A stretch of 64,000 nucleotides of DNA. Origin: Maribacter sedimenticola (GTDB lineage Bacteria; Bacteroidota; Bacteroidia; Flavobacteriales; Flavobacteriaceae). A model generated the notes under the pieces. It had not been told where the DNA came from. It searched no databases and worked only from the letters and a program-made list of their open reading frames with translations. Of the stretch, positions 1 to 7,602 are shown piece by piece (position 1 is the first letter of the stretch; every line of letters begins with the position of its first letter). Made by a program: the position numbers and the translations under genes. The stretch lies in assembly GCF_900188415.1 (NCBI RefSeq), contig NZ_FZNV01000005.1:1-64000 (forward strand). Reading direction: 5' to 3'.

Positions 1-873
1 AGCCTTCAACTCGAGGTAACGGTTCAACCGTTCGACTGCAACTCCGCAGGGCTGCAGACAAGCTATAGCATCAACGGTGCAGCGGCGGTAACGGCACAGA
101 CTCAGGTGACCATTACGGAAGGTGATGGCCTTGACCTTGGCATCTTGCCTTCCTCTACGGCATTCTCGGTATCGGGACCAAACGGGAACGACAAACCGTT
201 GAACACCGATATCCTGAACATTGTAGATGCACAGGGCGCGGATGCAGGCACGTACACCTTTACCACTACCGAGGGCTGTAGCCTTCAACTCGAGGTAACG
301 GTTCAACCGTTCGACTGTAGCACCGCAGAATTAGAACTTCAATATAAAATAAATGAATCTGAGGAATTTATCAATGCAAAATCAGCTATTGTATTAGAAG
401 GAGATGTTTTGATTATTAAATTCTCGCAAGAGAATATTAGTTTTTCTTTAAGCGGCCCCAATCAAAATTCAAAACCAAATAATAAAACTGATTTTCAAAT
501 AATTGGAGCTAAAATTGAAGATGAAGGAAATTATATTTTTACCACTAGCAATGGATGTGTCTATAATTTTGAACTTACGGTAACGCCTAATGAAGCTTTA
601 GCAAATCCAACATTAGAAGTTATTAAAATATATCCAAATCCAGTTTCAGATGGAATTCTATATTTAGGATTAAATCAATTCATGAATCAAGCTTTAACAG
701 CTAATCTATATGATATATATGGCAAGCATATTATTTTTAAAGAGATTAATTCAAATCATGAGAGTGAGGAATCTTTAAATATTCCTACTTTAAGTGGAGG
801 TATATATATTTTAGAAATATCACTTAGTGGTTCGGATGAAACAATTCTTAAAAAGGTGATAAAATTAGATTAA
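1..873 (+). CDS. Large secreted Ig-like repeat protein, 3' end, with T9SS sorting domain (5' truncated by window)
   Basis: The frame is open from base 1, so the start lies outside the window; 290 residues are visible. The visible part holds Ig/PKD-like modules of about 93 residues: the tail of one, a complete one (roughly residues 14-105), and a diverged last one (roughly 106-196). Each has an EGD turn, an SGPN motif, a GTYTF or GNYIF strand and a paired cysteine context (TEGC or SNGC). Residues about 205-290 form a T9SS type A sorting domain (starts near IYPNPVSDGILYLG, ends in a KKVIKLD-like strand), which predicts secretion across the outer membrane and surface attachment. Bases 1-330 are GC-rich and the repeat boundary is duplicated exactly, while the last module and sorting domain are AT-rich. 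The Ig module resembles one in the protein encoded at 35960. It is probably an adhesin or the tail of a surface enzyme; the N-terminal function cannot be seen. Confidence 0.85.
   Translation, partial: SLQLEVTVQPFDCNSAGLQTSYSINGAAAVTAQTQVTITEGDGLDLGILPSSTAFSVSGPNGNDKPLNTDILNIVDAQGADAGTYTFTTTEGCSLQLEVTVQPFDCSTAELELQYKINESEEFINAKSAIVLEGDVLIIKFSQENISFSLSGPNQNSKPNNKTDFQIIGAKIEDEGNYIFTTSNGCVYNFELTVTPNEALANPTLEVIKIYPNPVSDGILYLGLNQFMNQALTANLYDIYGKHIIFKEINSNHESEESLNIPTLSGGIYILEISLSGSDETILKKVIKLD
280..317 (+). repeat. Second copy of a 38-bp exact direct repeat (first copy 1-38)
   Basis: Bases 1-38 and 280-317 are identical (from agccttcaactcgaggtaac through the following gttcaaccgttcgactg-type end). 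The spacing is 279 bp, exactly 93 codons, matching the Ig-like protein module. This is the end of what is probably a longer tandem array upstream of the window. Confidence 0.85.
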
Positions 874-892
874 GCCAATTTATAATGAAGGT

Positions 893-925
893 AAAAGCTA
901 CTATTTATAGTAGCTTTTATTTTTA
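893..925 (+). terminator. Intrinsic terminator of the T9SS repeat gene
   Basis: A perfect 11-bp stem (aaaagctacta at 893-903, tagtagctttt at 908-918) with a TTTA loop is followed by a T-rich tail. It sits 20 bp after the stop codon and separates this gene from the polysaccharide locus. Confidence 0.85.
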
Positions 926-1004
926 TATTAATTTAAGAGTTATAACAATAATCTAAAAAAGCATCTGTTTAACATTTAAAATATATTTAAAGGTAATTAA
1001 CTAG

Positions 1005-1012
1005 TAAATTTG
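1005..1012 (+). promoter_or_regulatory. Bacteroidota -7 box (TAAATTTG) upstream of the nucleotide-sugar operon
   Basis: TAAATTTG matches the TAnnTTTG -7 consensus of Bacteroidota primary sigma factor promoters and lies 34 bp before the first start codon of the 1047-4684 operon. No convincing -33 TTG was found at the usual distance, so the call is tentative. Confidence 0.45.
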
Positions 1013-1046
1013 AATTATCAATATAAGCTTTATAAATAAGTACAGA

Positions 1047-2048
1047 ATGGACATTTCAGAATTAGGTTTTAAACCTCAATATAAAGTATTAGTAACAGGA
1101 GGGGGTGGTTTTATAGGTTCCAATATAACCGAAGCACTTTTAAATAATGGAAATAGAGTCATATGTTTGGATAACTTTTCAACCGGTAGAAAAGAAAACA
1201 TTAATTCATTTCTTAGTCATCCTAATTATCGTTTGATTGAAGGTGACATAAGAGATTTAAATACTTGCAAACAAGCATGTGAAGGTGTCGATTACATTTT
1301 ACATCAAGCCGCATTGGGCTCTGTTCCTAGATCAATCAAGGATCCAATTACTACGAATGAAGTAAATGTAAGTGGATTTTTAAATATGTTAATTGCTGCC
1401 AGAGATGAAAAAGTAAAAAGATTTATATATGCCGCAAGTTCATCAACATATGGGGATTCAAAAAAACTTCCAAAAGTTGAAGAAATAATTGGGCAGCCTC
1501 TTTCTCCTTATGCGATTACTAAATACGTGAATGAATTATATGCTAAAATTTTCAGTACTACATATGGCCTTGAAACTATAGGACTTAGATATTTCAATGT
1601 TTTTGGCAGAAAACAAGATCCAAATGGAGCTTATGCTGCTGTTATTCCAAAATTTGTTATGCAACTTAAGAATTTAGAATCACCTGTAATTAATGGTGAC
1701 GGTACTTTCTCGCGAGATTTTACATATATTGATAATGTTATACAAATGAATGTAAGGTCAATGACCACTGATAATTCAAATGCTATTAACACAGTTTATA
1801 ATGTAGCATATGGCGAAAGAACTGACCTAAATACTCTTGTCTCACTATTAAAAGAACAACTTTCTAAATTTGATCCCAAGATAAAAAATGTGAAAATAAG
1901 TTATGGCGAGCAAAGACAAGGGGATATTCCTCACTCTTTAGCATCTATAATAAAAGCAAAAAATCTTTTAAAATATAATCCTAGCCATAGTATTGAGGAA
2001 GGGCTAGAGGAAGCCGTAAATTGGTATTGGGAAAATTTAAAAAATTAA
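1047..2048 (+). CDS. wbpP: NAD-dependent UDP-N-acetylglucosamine 4-epimerase (WbpP/TviC type)
   Basis: An extended short-chain dehydrogenase/epimerase of 333 residues, the usual length. The NAD-binding glycine motif G18-x-x-G21-x-x-G24 is in the first beta strand region. The catalytic triad is represented by the serines at 131-133 and Y155-x-x-x-K159. The block GSVPRSI at about 91-97 and the segment SPYAITKYVNELYA are characteristic of the WbpP/TviC subgroup, which prefers N-acetylated UDP-hexoses and makes UDP-GalNAc (or, paired with the dehydrogenase, the uronic acid form). It is the first gene of a three-gene operon, 3 bp ahead of ugd. The UDP-HexNAc dehydrogenase two genes downstream fits a WbpO/WbpP route to UDP-GalNAcA. 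Substrate preference is inferred from motif similarity, not proven. Confidence 0.85.
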   Translation: MDISELGFKPQYKVLVTGGGGFIGSNITEALLNNGNRVICLDNFSTGRKENINSFLSHPNYRLIEGDIRDLNTCKQACEGVDYILHQAALGSVPRSIKDPITTNEVNVSGFLNMLIAARDEKVKRFIYAASSSTYGDSKKLPKVEEIIGQPLSPYAITKYVNELYAKIFSTTYGLETIGLRYFNVFGRKQDPNGAYAAVIPKFVMQLKNLESPVINGDGTFSRDFTYIDNVIQMNVRSMTTDNSNAINTVYNVAYGERTDLNTLVSLLKEQLSKFDPKIKNVKISYGEQRQGDIPHSLASIIKAKNLLKYNPSHSIEEGLEEAVNWYWENLKN

Positions 2049-2051
2049 ACA

Positions 2052-3380
2052 ATGAATTTAACAGTAATTGGCACAGGCTATGTAGGTTTGGTAAGTGGAA
2101 CTTGTTTTGCTGAAATGGGCAATACGGTAACCTGTATTGATGTAGACGAAAAAAAAATAGAGAATTTAAAAAAAGGGATAATACCAATTTACGAACCGGG
2201 ATTAGAAGCAATGGTCAATCGTAATGTCCTGAACAAAACACTCAAATTTAGTAACAATCTTTCTATAAATTTAGAAAAGTGTGATATCGCTTTCATTGCT
2301 GTTGGCACACCCATGGGTGATGATGGTTCTGCAGACTTACAATATGTGCTCCAAGTTGCAAAGGAAATTGGAAGTTACATGCAACATTCTTTAATCGTTG
2401 TTGATAAGTCTACTGTTCCTGTTGGTACTGCTGATAAAGTTCGGGATACAATTCAAAAGGAACTTGACAATAGAAATGTTAATATTTCTTTCGATGTTGT
2501 TTCCAATCCAGAATTCTTAAAGGAAGGTGATGCAATTAATGACTTTATGAAACCCGACCGTGTAATAGTCGGTTCTGACAATGAAGTAGCACAAGAAAAA
2601 ATGAGAGCATTATATTCTCCATTTTTTAGAAGCAGTATGGATAGGCTCATAACAATGGATGTCCGTTCTGCTGAAATGACAAAATATGTTGCCAATGCAA
2701 TGTTGGCTACCAAAATTTCATTCATGAATGAAATAGCCAATATCTGCGAATTAGTTGGTGCAGATGTAAACAAAGTAAGAATTGGAATTGGTTCTGACAG
2801 TAGAATTGGTTATAGTTTTATTTATCCAGGTAGTGGATATGGTGGATCTTGTTTTCCTAAAGATGTCAAAGCGCTGAAAAAAACAGCAGAAGAGCATGGC
2901 TACAATGCTAAATTAATAACATCAGTTGAGGACGTAAATAATGCACAGAAATTAGTTATTGCAAATAAAGTAGTCGAAAGATTTGGTGAAGATTTGAACA
3001 ATAAAACCTTTGCTATATGGGGATTGGCATTTAAACCAGAAACTGACGATATGAGAGAAGCCCCATCAATCTATATTATTAAAGAATTATTGAAAAGAGG
3101 AGCAAAAATTCAGGCATATGACCCTAAAGCCATGGATAAAGCTAAACATTTTTACTTAAAAGGAATTAAAAATATTTCGTATTTTAATTCGAAATATGAA
3201 ACTCTGCAAAATGCAGATGCTATGATATTATTAACTGAATGGAAAGAATTTAGATCTCCTGATTTTGAAGAATTAAAAACACAACTTAAGCACCCGTTAG
3301 TATTTGACGGAAGAAATCAATATAACTATGAGCGTATGAAAATTTTAGGTTTCGAATATTTTCAAATAGGTAAAAAATAA
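2052..3380 (+). CDS. ugd: UDP-glucose 6-dehydrogenase
   Basis: Oxidises UDP-glucose to UDP-glucuronate with two NAD+ in the cytoplasm. The 442-residue length is typical. The N-terminal Rossmann motif is G7-x-G9-x-x-G12 (IGTGYVGLVSG). The central helix EMTKYVANAMLATK (about 208-221) carries the conserved lysine, and the catalytic cysteine is C267 in GYGGSCFPKD. The C-terminal UDP-binding domain contains the conserved WGLAFKPETDDMREAPS block. It follows the epimerase by 3 bp and precedes a second nucleotide-sugar dehydrogenase by 20 bp. The product can feed the UDP-glucuronate 4-epimerase encoded on the opposite strand at 7603-8610, giving UDP-GalA. Confidence 0.95.
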   Translation: MNLTVIGTGYVGLVSGTCFAEMGNTVTCIDVDEKKIENLKKGIIPIYEPGLEAMVNRNVLNKTLKFSNNLSINLEKCDIAFIAVGTPMGDDGSADLQYVLQVAKEIGSYMQHSLIVVDKSTVPVGTADKVRDTIQKELDNRNVNISFDVVSNPEFLKEGDAINDFMKPDRVIVGSDNEVAQEKMRALYSPFFRSSMDRLITMDVRSAEMTKYVANAMLATKISFMNEIANICELVGADVNKVRIGIGSDSRIGYSFIYPGSGYGGSCFPKDVKALKKTAEEHGYNAKLITSVEDVNNAQKLVIANKVVERFGEDLNNKTFAIWGLAFKPETDDMREAPSIYIIKELLKRGAKIQAYDPKAMDKAKHFYLKGIKNISYFNSKYETLQNADAMILLTEWKEFRSPDFEELKTQLKHPLVFDGRNQYNYERMKILGFEYFQIGKK

Positions 3381-3400
3381 ATTAATATAATTATACTAAT

Positions 3401-4684
3401 ATGTCTTCAACTAAAATTGCCATTATAGGCCTTGGTTATGTGGGTTTGCCTTTAGCTCGTTTATTTGCGACTAAATACCCTGTCGTAGGTTTTGATATTA
3501 ATGAAAAGCGAATAAAAGAATTACAATCGGGTGTCGATAGCACCCTAGAAGTTTCAAATGAAGTTTTGCAAAAATCTTTGGTTACCAAACCCGGTAATGA
3601 TATTGGCCTTTATTGTTCAAATGATTTAAATGAAATCAATGATTGCAATTACTTTATTGTTACCGTACCTACACCAGTTGACAGTACTAACAGGCCAATA
3701 CTTACACCCTTATTCAAATCAAGCGAAACTGTTGGTAAAGTTTTAAAGAAAGGTGATACAGTAATCTACGAATCTACAGTATATCCTGGAGTTACTGAAG
3801 ATGAATGTGTACCTGTATTAGAAAAAGTTAGTGGCCTTACCTTTAATAAAGACTTTTATGTAGGGTACTCGCCAGAACGAATTAACCCTGGAGATAAAGA
3901 ACATACAGTAGAAAAAATATTAAAAGTTACTTCCGGTTCAACACCCGAAATAGCTATTAAAATTGATGAATTGTATAAATCTGTTATTACTGCAGGAACA
4001 TTTTTGGCTAGTTCTATAAAAGTTGCAGAAGCTGCTAAAGTAATAGAAAATTCACAACGTGATATAAACATCGCATTTGTAAATGAATTAGCTAAGATTT
4101 TTAACCTAATGGGTATCGACACTCATGATGTTTTAGAGGCTGCAGGTACAAAATGGAATTTTCTTCCTTTTAAACCCGGTCTAGTCGGTGGTCATTGTAT
4201 TGGAGTTGATCCTTATTATTTAGCGCAAAAGGCTCAAGAATTTGGATATCATCCTGAAATTATTTTAGCAGGTAGACGCATGAATGATGGAATGGGTAAA
4301 TATGTTGCCTCTGAAGTTGTCAAGCTAATGGTTCAGAAAGATATTAAAGTTAAAAACTCTAAAGTGTTAGTTTTAGGAATAACTTTTAAAGAAAATTGCC
4401 CAGATGTTAGAAATACAAAAGCTGTAGACGTAATTAAAAATTTAGATTCCTATGGTATTGAAACCAAAGTTTTAGATCCTTGGGCCAAACCTGAAGAAGT
4501 TCTTCATGAATATAATATCAAATCTTTTAAAGATATAGATTCTAATGAACAGTTTGATGCTATTGTTCTTACAGTTTCTCACAAAGAATTTTTAGAAATA
4601 GATTTAAGCATGCATTTAAAAGAAAATTCTGTGTTATATGATGTTAAAGGTGTTTTAACTAAAAATGTTACAGGTAGGTTATAA
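3401..4684 (+). CDS. wbpO: UDP-N-acetyl-hexosamine 6-dehydrogenase (WbpO/TviB type)
   Basis: A nucleotide-sugar dehydrogenase of 427 residues. It has an N-terminal Rossmann motif ([11 protein letters not shown], residues 9-19), the helix [15 protein letters not shown] with K213, and the catalytic C266 in [15 protein letters not shown]. The [11 protein letters not shown] form and the [11 protein letters not shown] block are typical of the TviB/WbpO/WbpA branch acting on N-acetylated UDP-sugars, not of the Ugd branch encoded just upstream. With WbpP it would give UDP-GalNAcA or UDP-GlcNAcA. WecC (UDP-ManNAc dehydrogenase) is the main alternative, because wecB is encoded at 27239, but the sequence and operon partner favour WbpO/TviB. 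It is the last gene of the operon, followed by a strong terminator. Confidence 0.85.
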   Translation: MSSTKIAIIGLGYVGLPLARLFATKYPVVGFDINEKRIKELQSGVDSTLEVSNEVLQKSLVTKPGNDIGLYCSNDLNEINDCNYFIVTVPTPVDSTNRPILTPLFKSSETVGKVLKKGDTVIYESTVYPGVTEDECVPVLEKVSGLTFNKDFYVGYSPERINPGDKEHTVEKILKVTSGSTPEIAIKIDELYKSVITAGTFLASSIKVAEAAKVIENSQRDINIAFVNELAKIFNLMGIDTHDVLEAAGTKWNFLPFKPGLVGGHCIGVDPYYLAQKAQEFGYHPEIILAGRRMNDGMGKYVASEVVKLMVQKDIKVKNSKVLVLGITFKENCPDVRNTKAVDVIKNLDSYGIETKVLDPWAKPEEVLHEYNIKSFKDIDSNEQFDAIVLTVSHKEFLEIDLSMHLKENSVLYDVKGVLTKNVTGRL

Positions 4685-4711
4685 CTGATAAATTATATAC
4701 TTTTAAAAATG

Positions 4712-4746
4712 AACCCTTTTAAATATTAATTTAAAAGGGTTTTTAT
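4712..4746 (+). terminator. Intrinsic terminator of the nucleotide-sugar operon
   Basis: A 12-bp perfect stem (aacccttttaaa at 4712-4723 with tttaaaagggtt at 4730-4741) has a short AT loop and runs into a T tract. It lies 27 bp after the stop of the dehydrogenase gene. Confidence 0.9.
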
Positions 4747-4807
4747 TAATCCAAATCCACTGAAGCTTAACTTATTTACTTAAAATATGTTAAATATTCC
4801 CAAAAAA

Positions 4808-4929
4808 GTGCATTTCATCGAATATTTAGGTACTTAAAAGTCCAAATATATATTTCATACGTTTATTTAAATGTCGGCATATTATAAAAAGTGCATTTTA
4901 TCGAAAAAAAGTGACATTTTACCGATGCG
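4808..4929 (+). promoter_or_regulatory. Repeated GTGCATTTyATCGA element upstream of the first surface lipoprotein gene
   Basis: Three copies of a related element lie between the terminator and the lipoprotein start. Copy A is GTGCATTTCATCGAATAT at 4808-4825. Copy B is GTGCATTTTATCGAAAAA at 4891-4908. Copy C has core CATTTTACCGA at 4915-4925. The cores of B and C are exactly 21 bp apart, two helical turns, as expected for a dimeric regulator on direct repeats. Copy A extends into a GGTACTTA block that also follows the single copy at 18384, upstream of the paralogous lipoprotein gene. An operator is inferred; the regulator is unknown. Confidence 0.5.
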
Positions 4930-4986
4930 AAAATTATAATGGATATTTTTATAACCCAGATTGCTTTAACATTAAATGCCCTACTT

Positions 4987-6597
4987 ATGAAATTAAAAAA
5001 TTGTTTTACATTCTCGTTATGCTTGATTTGCATACTTTTACATTTATCCTGTTCAAAAGATAATGATTTATTATCTGAATATGTATCTATAGATTCGTCA
5101 AAAATTGATGACAATTCTCAATTTGCCGTAGATGACATTTTTTTTATGGATTCTTCATCTAGTATAGTTTTAGATGTTCTAGCTAATGACAATCTTTATA
5201 ACGGTAACAATATTAAAATAATTAGTGTTTCTGAACCAAAAAATGGTATCGTTATTATCAATAATGATAATACCTTGACTTATACTCCAAATACCGGAAA
5301 TACAGAAGCAGAGGAGCCTGTTATAGAGGAGCCTGCAACAGAGGACACTTCAACAGAGGACACTTCAACAGAGGACACTTCAACAGAGGACACTTCAACA
5401 GAGGACACTTCAACAGAGGACACTTCAACAGAGGAGCAACCTATAGATAACTTTACGTATGATATTGAGGTACAAAATGAAGATAATACAACCACTACTT
5501 CAACTGGAAATGTTATTGTAAATACATCTACCACAGACAAAGTATCGGAAGATGTTGCCTTTTGGCAAAGAAAATTTGACCAAGAATTTAACGACCCAGA
5601 CAATCAGGTGGATAGTATCGATGCCACACAGAAATCAGAGAGCGCTAACGAAAATCAAGAATACTATTTTTTAGCTTATTATTTAGATGCTCATATATCT
5701 ATGTGGCAAGCTACTGGTGAATATAAGTATTTAGATAATGCACTGAAGTTAATTGAGAATACTATAAATGACGCACAACCTTTAAATATTAAAGGTAAAC
5801 AATTTCTAGGATGGCCAACTAATCCAAATCACCCTGAAGCATCAGCAAAAGGGTATCCACTATGGGAATCATTTATGTTTCGATTTGTTTCTTCACTCTT
5901 AAGAGTTATGCATAAATCCCCAAATCTTCGTTCCGATAGTAACATTCAAAAACGTTATGAAACCATTCTAAATTTTACAATTGAAAATATATGGAATAAA
6001 TGGGAACATGATGGTATACATAATATGTATAGGATTAATACGCACATGTCTTCACATTGGGCGAGAATTGGAATGGATCTTTATCTTATTACGGGCGAGT
6101 CCAAATACAAGCTTGTATTTGATAATATATCTCATGGTACAATGATTGGATGGCCTTCAAATTTGAAGAATCAAATTAAAACTAATTCTGAAATAAGTTC
6201 TGCTTTAGTTTGGAATCAAAATTGGACTAATGCAGCAATTCAGGATACTTCACATGCCGGAGCGATAGTGTCTTTTTGGGTAGCCGCATATGAAAATTCC
6301 ATGTATTGGGATAAAAATCATATCGATGGTTTAATTTCAACATTGAAAAATGTAATATGGACAAAATCCATGGGCGATAGATTTACTAAAAATGTTGACG
6401 GAACAGGTGGTTATGATTACTATGGCAGGCTTCACGAATGGCTACATTTAGGTAGATTTGACTCTGAGATACAACAACAAATTAAAGAGAATTATACGGG
6501 TGCTAATTTGACATATTACGGGATTCAACCACTGGGTATTGCGGCATTAAATGCAAAAATTTTACTAGATGGTGCTCCAGTATATCCAGAACAATAA
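4987..6597 (+). CDS. Surface-exposed-type lipoprotein with Ig/cadherin-like domain and helical lyase-like domain
   Basis: I chose the ATG at 4987 over an in-frame ATG at 4939 because it begins a clear lipoprotein signal peptide and shares the context CCTACTTATGAA with the paralogue at 18514. The lipid-modified cysteine is C22, followed by SKDNDLLSEYV; the K-D-x-D pattern resembles the Bacteroidota lipoprotein export signal for the cell surface. Residues about 45-110 form an Ig/cadherin-like module (VLDVLANDN, then a PKNGIV turn). A TEDTS repeat linker follows at 119-148. Residues about 195-536 are rich in Trp, His and amphipathic helices, suggesting an (alpha/alpha) toroid as in several polysaccharide lyase and epimerase families, but no exact family is recognised. 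The setting beside uronic-acid supply genes supports trimming or modification of the exported acidic polymer (inference). Confidence 0.75.
   Translation: MKLKNCFTFSLCLICILLHLSCSKDNDLLSEYVSIDSSKIDDNSQFAVDDIFFMDSSSSIVLDVLANDNLYNGNNIKIISVSEPKNGIVIINNDNTLTYTPNTGNTEAEEPVIEEPATEDTSTEDTSTEDTSTEDTSTEDTSTEDTSTEEQPIDNFTYDIEVQNEDNTTTTSTGNVIVNTSTTDKVSEDVAFWQRKFDQEFNDPDNQVDSIDATQKSESANENQEYYFLAYYLDAHISMWQATGEYKYLDNALKLIENTINDAQPLNIKGKQFLGWPTNPNHPEASAKGYPLWESFMFRFVSSLLRVMHKSPNLRSDSNIQKRYETILNFTIENIWNKWEHDGIHNMYRINTHMSSHWARIGMDLYLITGESKYKLVFDNISHGTMIGWPSNLKNQIKTNSEISSALVWNQNWTNAAIQDTSHAGAIVSFWVAAYENSMYWDKNHIDGLISTLKNVIWTKSMGDRFTKNVDGTGGYDYYGRLHEWLHLGRFDSEIQQQIKENYTGANLTYYGIQPLGIAALNAKILLDGAPVYPEQ
5341..5430 (+). 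repeat. Six perfect 15-bp tandem repeats (minisatellite) encoding EDTST units
   Basis: The unit gaggacacttcaaca is repeated six times without a mismatch and flanked by diverged partial units (gaggagcct, gaggagcaa). Because 15 is a multiple of 3, slippage would change linker length without breaking the frame. It encodes the acidic Thr/Ser linker between the Ig-like and helical domains of the lipoprotein. Confidence 0.95.
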
Positions 6598-6620
6598 AAA
6601 ATTAAGTTTATTTTAAATAT

Positions 6621-6651
6621 AAATGGTCGGGTTTTTTATCCGGCCATTTTT
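6621..6651 (+). terminator. Intrinsic terminator of the first lipoprotein gene
   Basis: An 8-bp stem (atggtcgg at 6623-6630, ccggccat at 6640-6647, one G-U pair) is followed by a run of five T, about 25 bp after the stop codon. Confidence 0.8.
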
Positions 6652-6717
6652 GTGTGATGTAAAAACATGCTTTAAATTCACGAAAAATTTATAGCAATTA
6701 CATCTAATTTTCCTTTA

Positions 6718-6725
6718 TAAATTTG
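6718..6725 (+). promoter_or_regulatory. Possible -7 box (TAAATTTG) for the 6756 glycosyltransferase
   Basis: A TAnnTTTG match 30 bp before the start codon, downstream of a terminator, so an independent promoter is expected here. No clear -33 TTG was found. Confidence 0.4.
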
Positions 6726-6755
6726 AATCTTTAATATATAATATAATTATTATAA

Positions 6756-7565
6756 ATGATTGATATTTCTATTGTAGTCCCAACATATAAGCCCATGGCT
6801 TATTTATATGAATGCTTAGATTCCTTAAGCAATCAAATTACAGTAAGCTTTACATATGAAGTGATTATTGTTTTGAATGGATCTGATGATTCCTACAAAT
6901 GTGAAATAGAAAATTATTTGAAAAGGAAAAAATTAACAAACTTTATCTTCTTTGCCTTACCCAACCCAGGTGTATCTTATGCTAGAAATTTGGGAATACA
7001 AAAAGCTAAAGGAAATTACCTTTTTTTTATGGATGATGATGACATTCTAAATGAATCATATTTTGAATTGTTATTTAAACACGTTAAACCAAATAGACTA
7101 GTTTGCGGAAATATGAAAAATTTTGAACAAGATATTTCTGAAACCGAAAATAGTTATATGTCCAAGTTATTTGTAAATAATAATTTAGAAGAAGGGACAA
7201 TAATTAAATTTAAACGTGTTTTTTCTATTTGTACAGGAAAACTTATTCCTAAATCAAGTATCAATAATACACTTTTTGACACAAAAATTCAGATTGGTGA
7301 AGATTCATTATTTATGTCTACAATTTCAGATAAAATACAAGATGTTGTTTTGGTTAAAAATGCAATATATTTTAGAAGAATACGATTAGGTTCGGCTATG
7401 GGACAAAAGAAAAGTTTTAAATATCAGCTCAAAAATTCTAAATATTTAATATCTAAACATTTAAATGTTTATTTATCCAATTTCAAAAATTACAGTTTCA
7501 TTTTTTTTACGGTCAGGATATTAGCAATCCTTAAAGGATTTATTTGGCGTTCTGTTTTTAGATAA
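6756..7565 (+). CDS. Family 2 glycosyltransferase
   Basis: A 269-residue GT-A fold glycosyltransferase. It starts with the typical strand ISIVVPTYKP (residues 4-13), has the SYARNLGIQKAKG helix, and carries the metal/nucleotide-sugar binding acidic cluster D93-D96 in YLFFMDDDDILNE. It lacks strong membrane segments apart from a hydrophobic C-terminal stretch (about 245-265), so it probably works at the inner face of the cytoplasmic membrane, adding one sugar to a lipid-linked unit. It stands alone between a terminator and a convergent epimerase gene 37 bp away. Donor and acceptor cannot be predicted. Confidence 0.85.
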   Translation: MIDISIVVPTYKPMAYLYECLDSLSNQITVSFTYEVIIVLNGSDDSYKCEIENYLKRKKLTNFIFFALPNPGVSYARNLGIQKAKGNYLFFMDDDDILNESYFELLFKHVKPNRLVCGNMKNFEQDISETENSYMSKLFVNNNLEEGTIIKFKRVFSICTGKLIPKSSINNTLFDTKIQIGEDSLFMSTISDKIQDVVLVKNAIYFRRIRLGSAMGQKKSFKYQLKNSKYLISKHLNVYLSNFKNYSFIFFTVRILAILKGFIWRSVFR

Positions 7566-7602
7566 ATTTTAAATAAAAACATACAAACATATAATAATCA
7601 AT

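Noticed and set aside
3401-4684. WecC-type UDP-ManNAc dehydrogenase as the identity of this gene
   Set aside because: The operon partner is a WbpP-like epimerase and the motifs look more like WbpO/TviB; wecB lies 23 kb away in another operon.
5341-5430. Possible CRISPR-like repeat
   Set aside because: Units are contiguous, 15 bp long and coding, with no spacers or cas genes.
5280-5603. Open frame opposite the lipoprotein linker, with Val/Ser repeats
   Set aside because: It is only the complement of the 15-bp tandem repeat.
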